Assembly (NCBI GenBank): GCA_905221605.1
Contig: CAJNDS010001580.1
Span: 718,063 to 782,062, forward strand
Source of the DNA: Symbiodinium natans
Taxonomy: Eukaryota; Sar; Dinophyceae; Suessiales; Symbiodiniaceae
Reading direction: 5' to 3'
DNA length: 64,000 nt
A program made the position numbers and the translations under genes. Within the stretch, counting starts at the first letter, position 1. Every line of letters starts with the position of its first letter. This document shows, piece by piece, positions 63,350-64,000 of this stretch. The notes below the pieces were generated by a model that was not told the DNA's origin, did not search any database, and saw nothing but the letters and a program-made list of their open reading frames with translations.

Positions 63350-64000
63350 AATTAAATATGAAGGCCCCGATTTAAATATGAATATTTAATTCTGGAGCTT
63401 CATATTTAAATTATTTAATTCGGGCCCGGGAATTAAATAATTTAAATAATTTAATAAATGTAAAAATGCCTGGATGGGGGGGGGTGGGGGGCGGGCCTCC
63501 CCCTCAGGAGGAATTAATACTTTAAATATGAAGGCCCCGAATTAAATATTAATAGTTAATTCGACCTTCATATTTAAATTATTTAATTACTCCTGCGGGA
63601 GGAGGCCCGGCCCCCCCCCCTCCAGGATTTAAAATATTTAAATTATTTAAATTATTTAAATTATGTAAAGTATTTAAATTATTTAAATTATTTAAACTAT
63701 TTAATTCCCGGGCCCGATTTAAATAATTTAAATATGAAGGCCACGATTTAAATATGAATATTTAATTCGGGAGCTTCATATTTAAATTATTTAATTCGGG
63801 CCCGGGAAATTTAAATAATTTAAATCCTGGAGTGGGGGGGGCGGGCCTCCTCCCGCAGGAAGAATTAAATAATTTAAATATGAAGGCCCCGAATTAAATA
63901 TTAATATTTAATTCGGGGCCTTCATATTTAAATTATTTAATTCCTCCTGCGGGAGGAGGCCCGGCCCCCCCCCCTCCAAGATTTAAAATATTTAAATTAT
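63350..64000. repeat. Array of composite AT/GC palindromes
   Basis: Successive units contain AATTAAATAATTTAAATATG, AAGGCCCCG, a central AT palindrome, and the reverse complement, separated by GC blocks (CGGGCCTCCTCCCGC and complement) and C or G runs. Centres lie near 63,385, 63,545, 63,760 and 63,902. The array runs off the window end. Confidence 0.9.
63842..63963. repeat. Near-perfect 122-nt palindrome
   Basis: Bases 63,863-63,942 are a perfect 80-nt palindrome, and the 21-base arms on each side (CGGGCCTCCTCCCGCAGGAAG against its complement) match with one mismatch. Pairing continues imperfectly outward. The sequence could extrude as a cruciform. Confidence 0.95.

Overview
The window looks like nuclear DNA of a dinoflagellate, probably of the Symbiodinium type. 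Three things point there: TTTAGGG-type telomeric repeats in the right third; Ty1/copia-like polyproteins with the zinc-finger gag, integrase and reverse transcriptase style typical of dinoflagellate genomes; and an ankyrin plus multi-membrane-span gene in gene-poor DNA. This is inference: there is no rRNA or spliced-leader gene to prove it, and another TTTAGGG-bearing alga remains possible.

Layout. 1-15.5 kb is mostly unassigned, mixed-composition DNA with simple repeats, one plausible beta-trefoil-like coding block (3.7-4.25 kb), an AT-rich island (14.1-14.9 kb) and a diverged duplication (15.06-15.47 kb). 15.8-18.0 kb carries an ankyrin-repeat region followed by a multi-pass membrane region, apparently one gene broken by one extra base in a T run. 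18.2-24.5 kb is a graveyard of older retroelements, with plus-strand gag and RT scraps interleaved with minus-strand integrase and gag-like scraps, bracketed by a 133-bp direct repeat. 24.8-26.44 kb holds candidate exons and one good open frame with a lysine-rich tail. A GGGGTTGGGGTTGA minisatellite and an AT-rich stretch follow.

The main object is a very large copia-order LTR-type element from about 27.2 kb to a 100-N gap at 46,539. In order it encodes: (1) a 1,707-residue Gag with a long low-complexity and coiled-coil N half, a RING/FYVE-like Cys cluster, a capsid-like region and tandem CCCH zinc fingers; (2) a protease, a cytosine-methyltransferase-like domain and an integrase whose C-terminal module is split by an inserted 2-oxoglutarate/Fe(II)-oxygenase-like domain; (3) a long unknown region, a degenerate dUTPase-like domain, a Cys4 finger and the first part of the RT; (4) the rest of the RT (YVDD) and RNase H plus an unknown tail; (5) a downstream ORF, in the position where retroviruses carry env, with an ADP-ribosyltransferase-like motif set. 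Each ORF-to-ORF transition I could resolve is a -1 shift, and the element is strikingly enriched in ATAG on its coding strand only.

46.6-64 kb is repeat-dominated, apparently subtelomeric DNA: two 55-bp satellite families that look like opposite-orientation relatives, a 2.8-kb foldback satellite built from 9-mers (GATAGTTTA and its complement), interstitial telomeric repeats in both orientations, microsatellites, segmental duplications and, at the right edge, AT/GC composite palindromes, one of them about 122 nt and nearly perfect. I find no convincing protein gene to the right of the gap.
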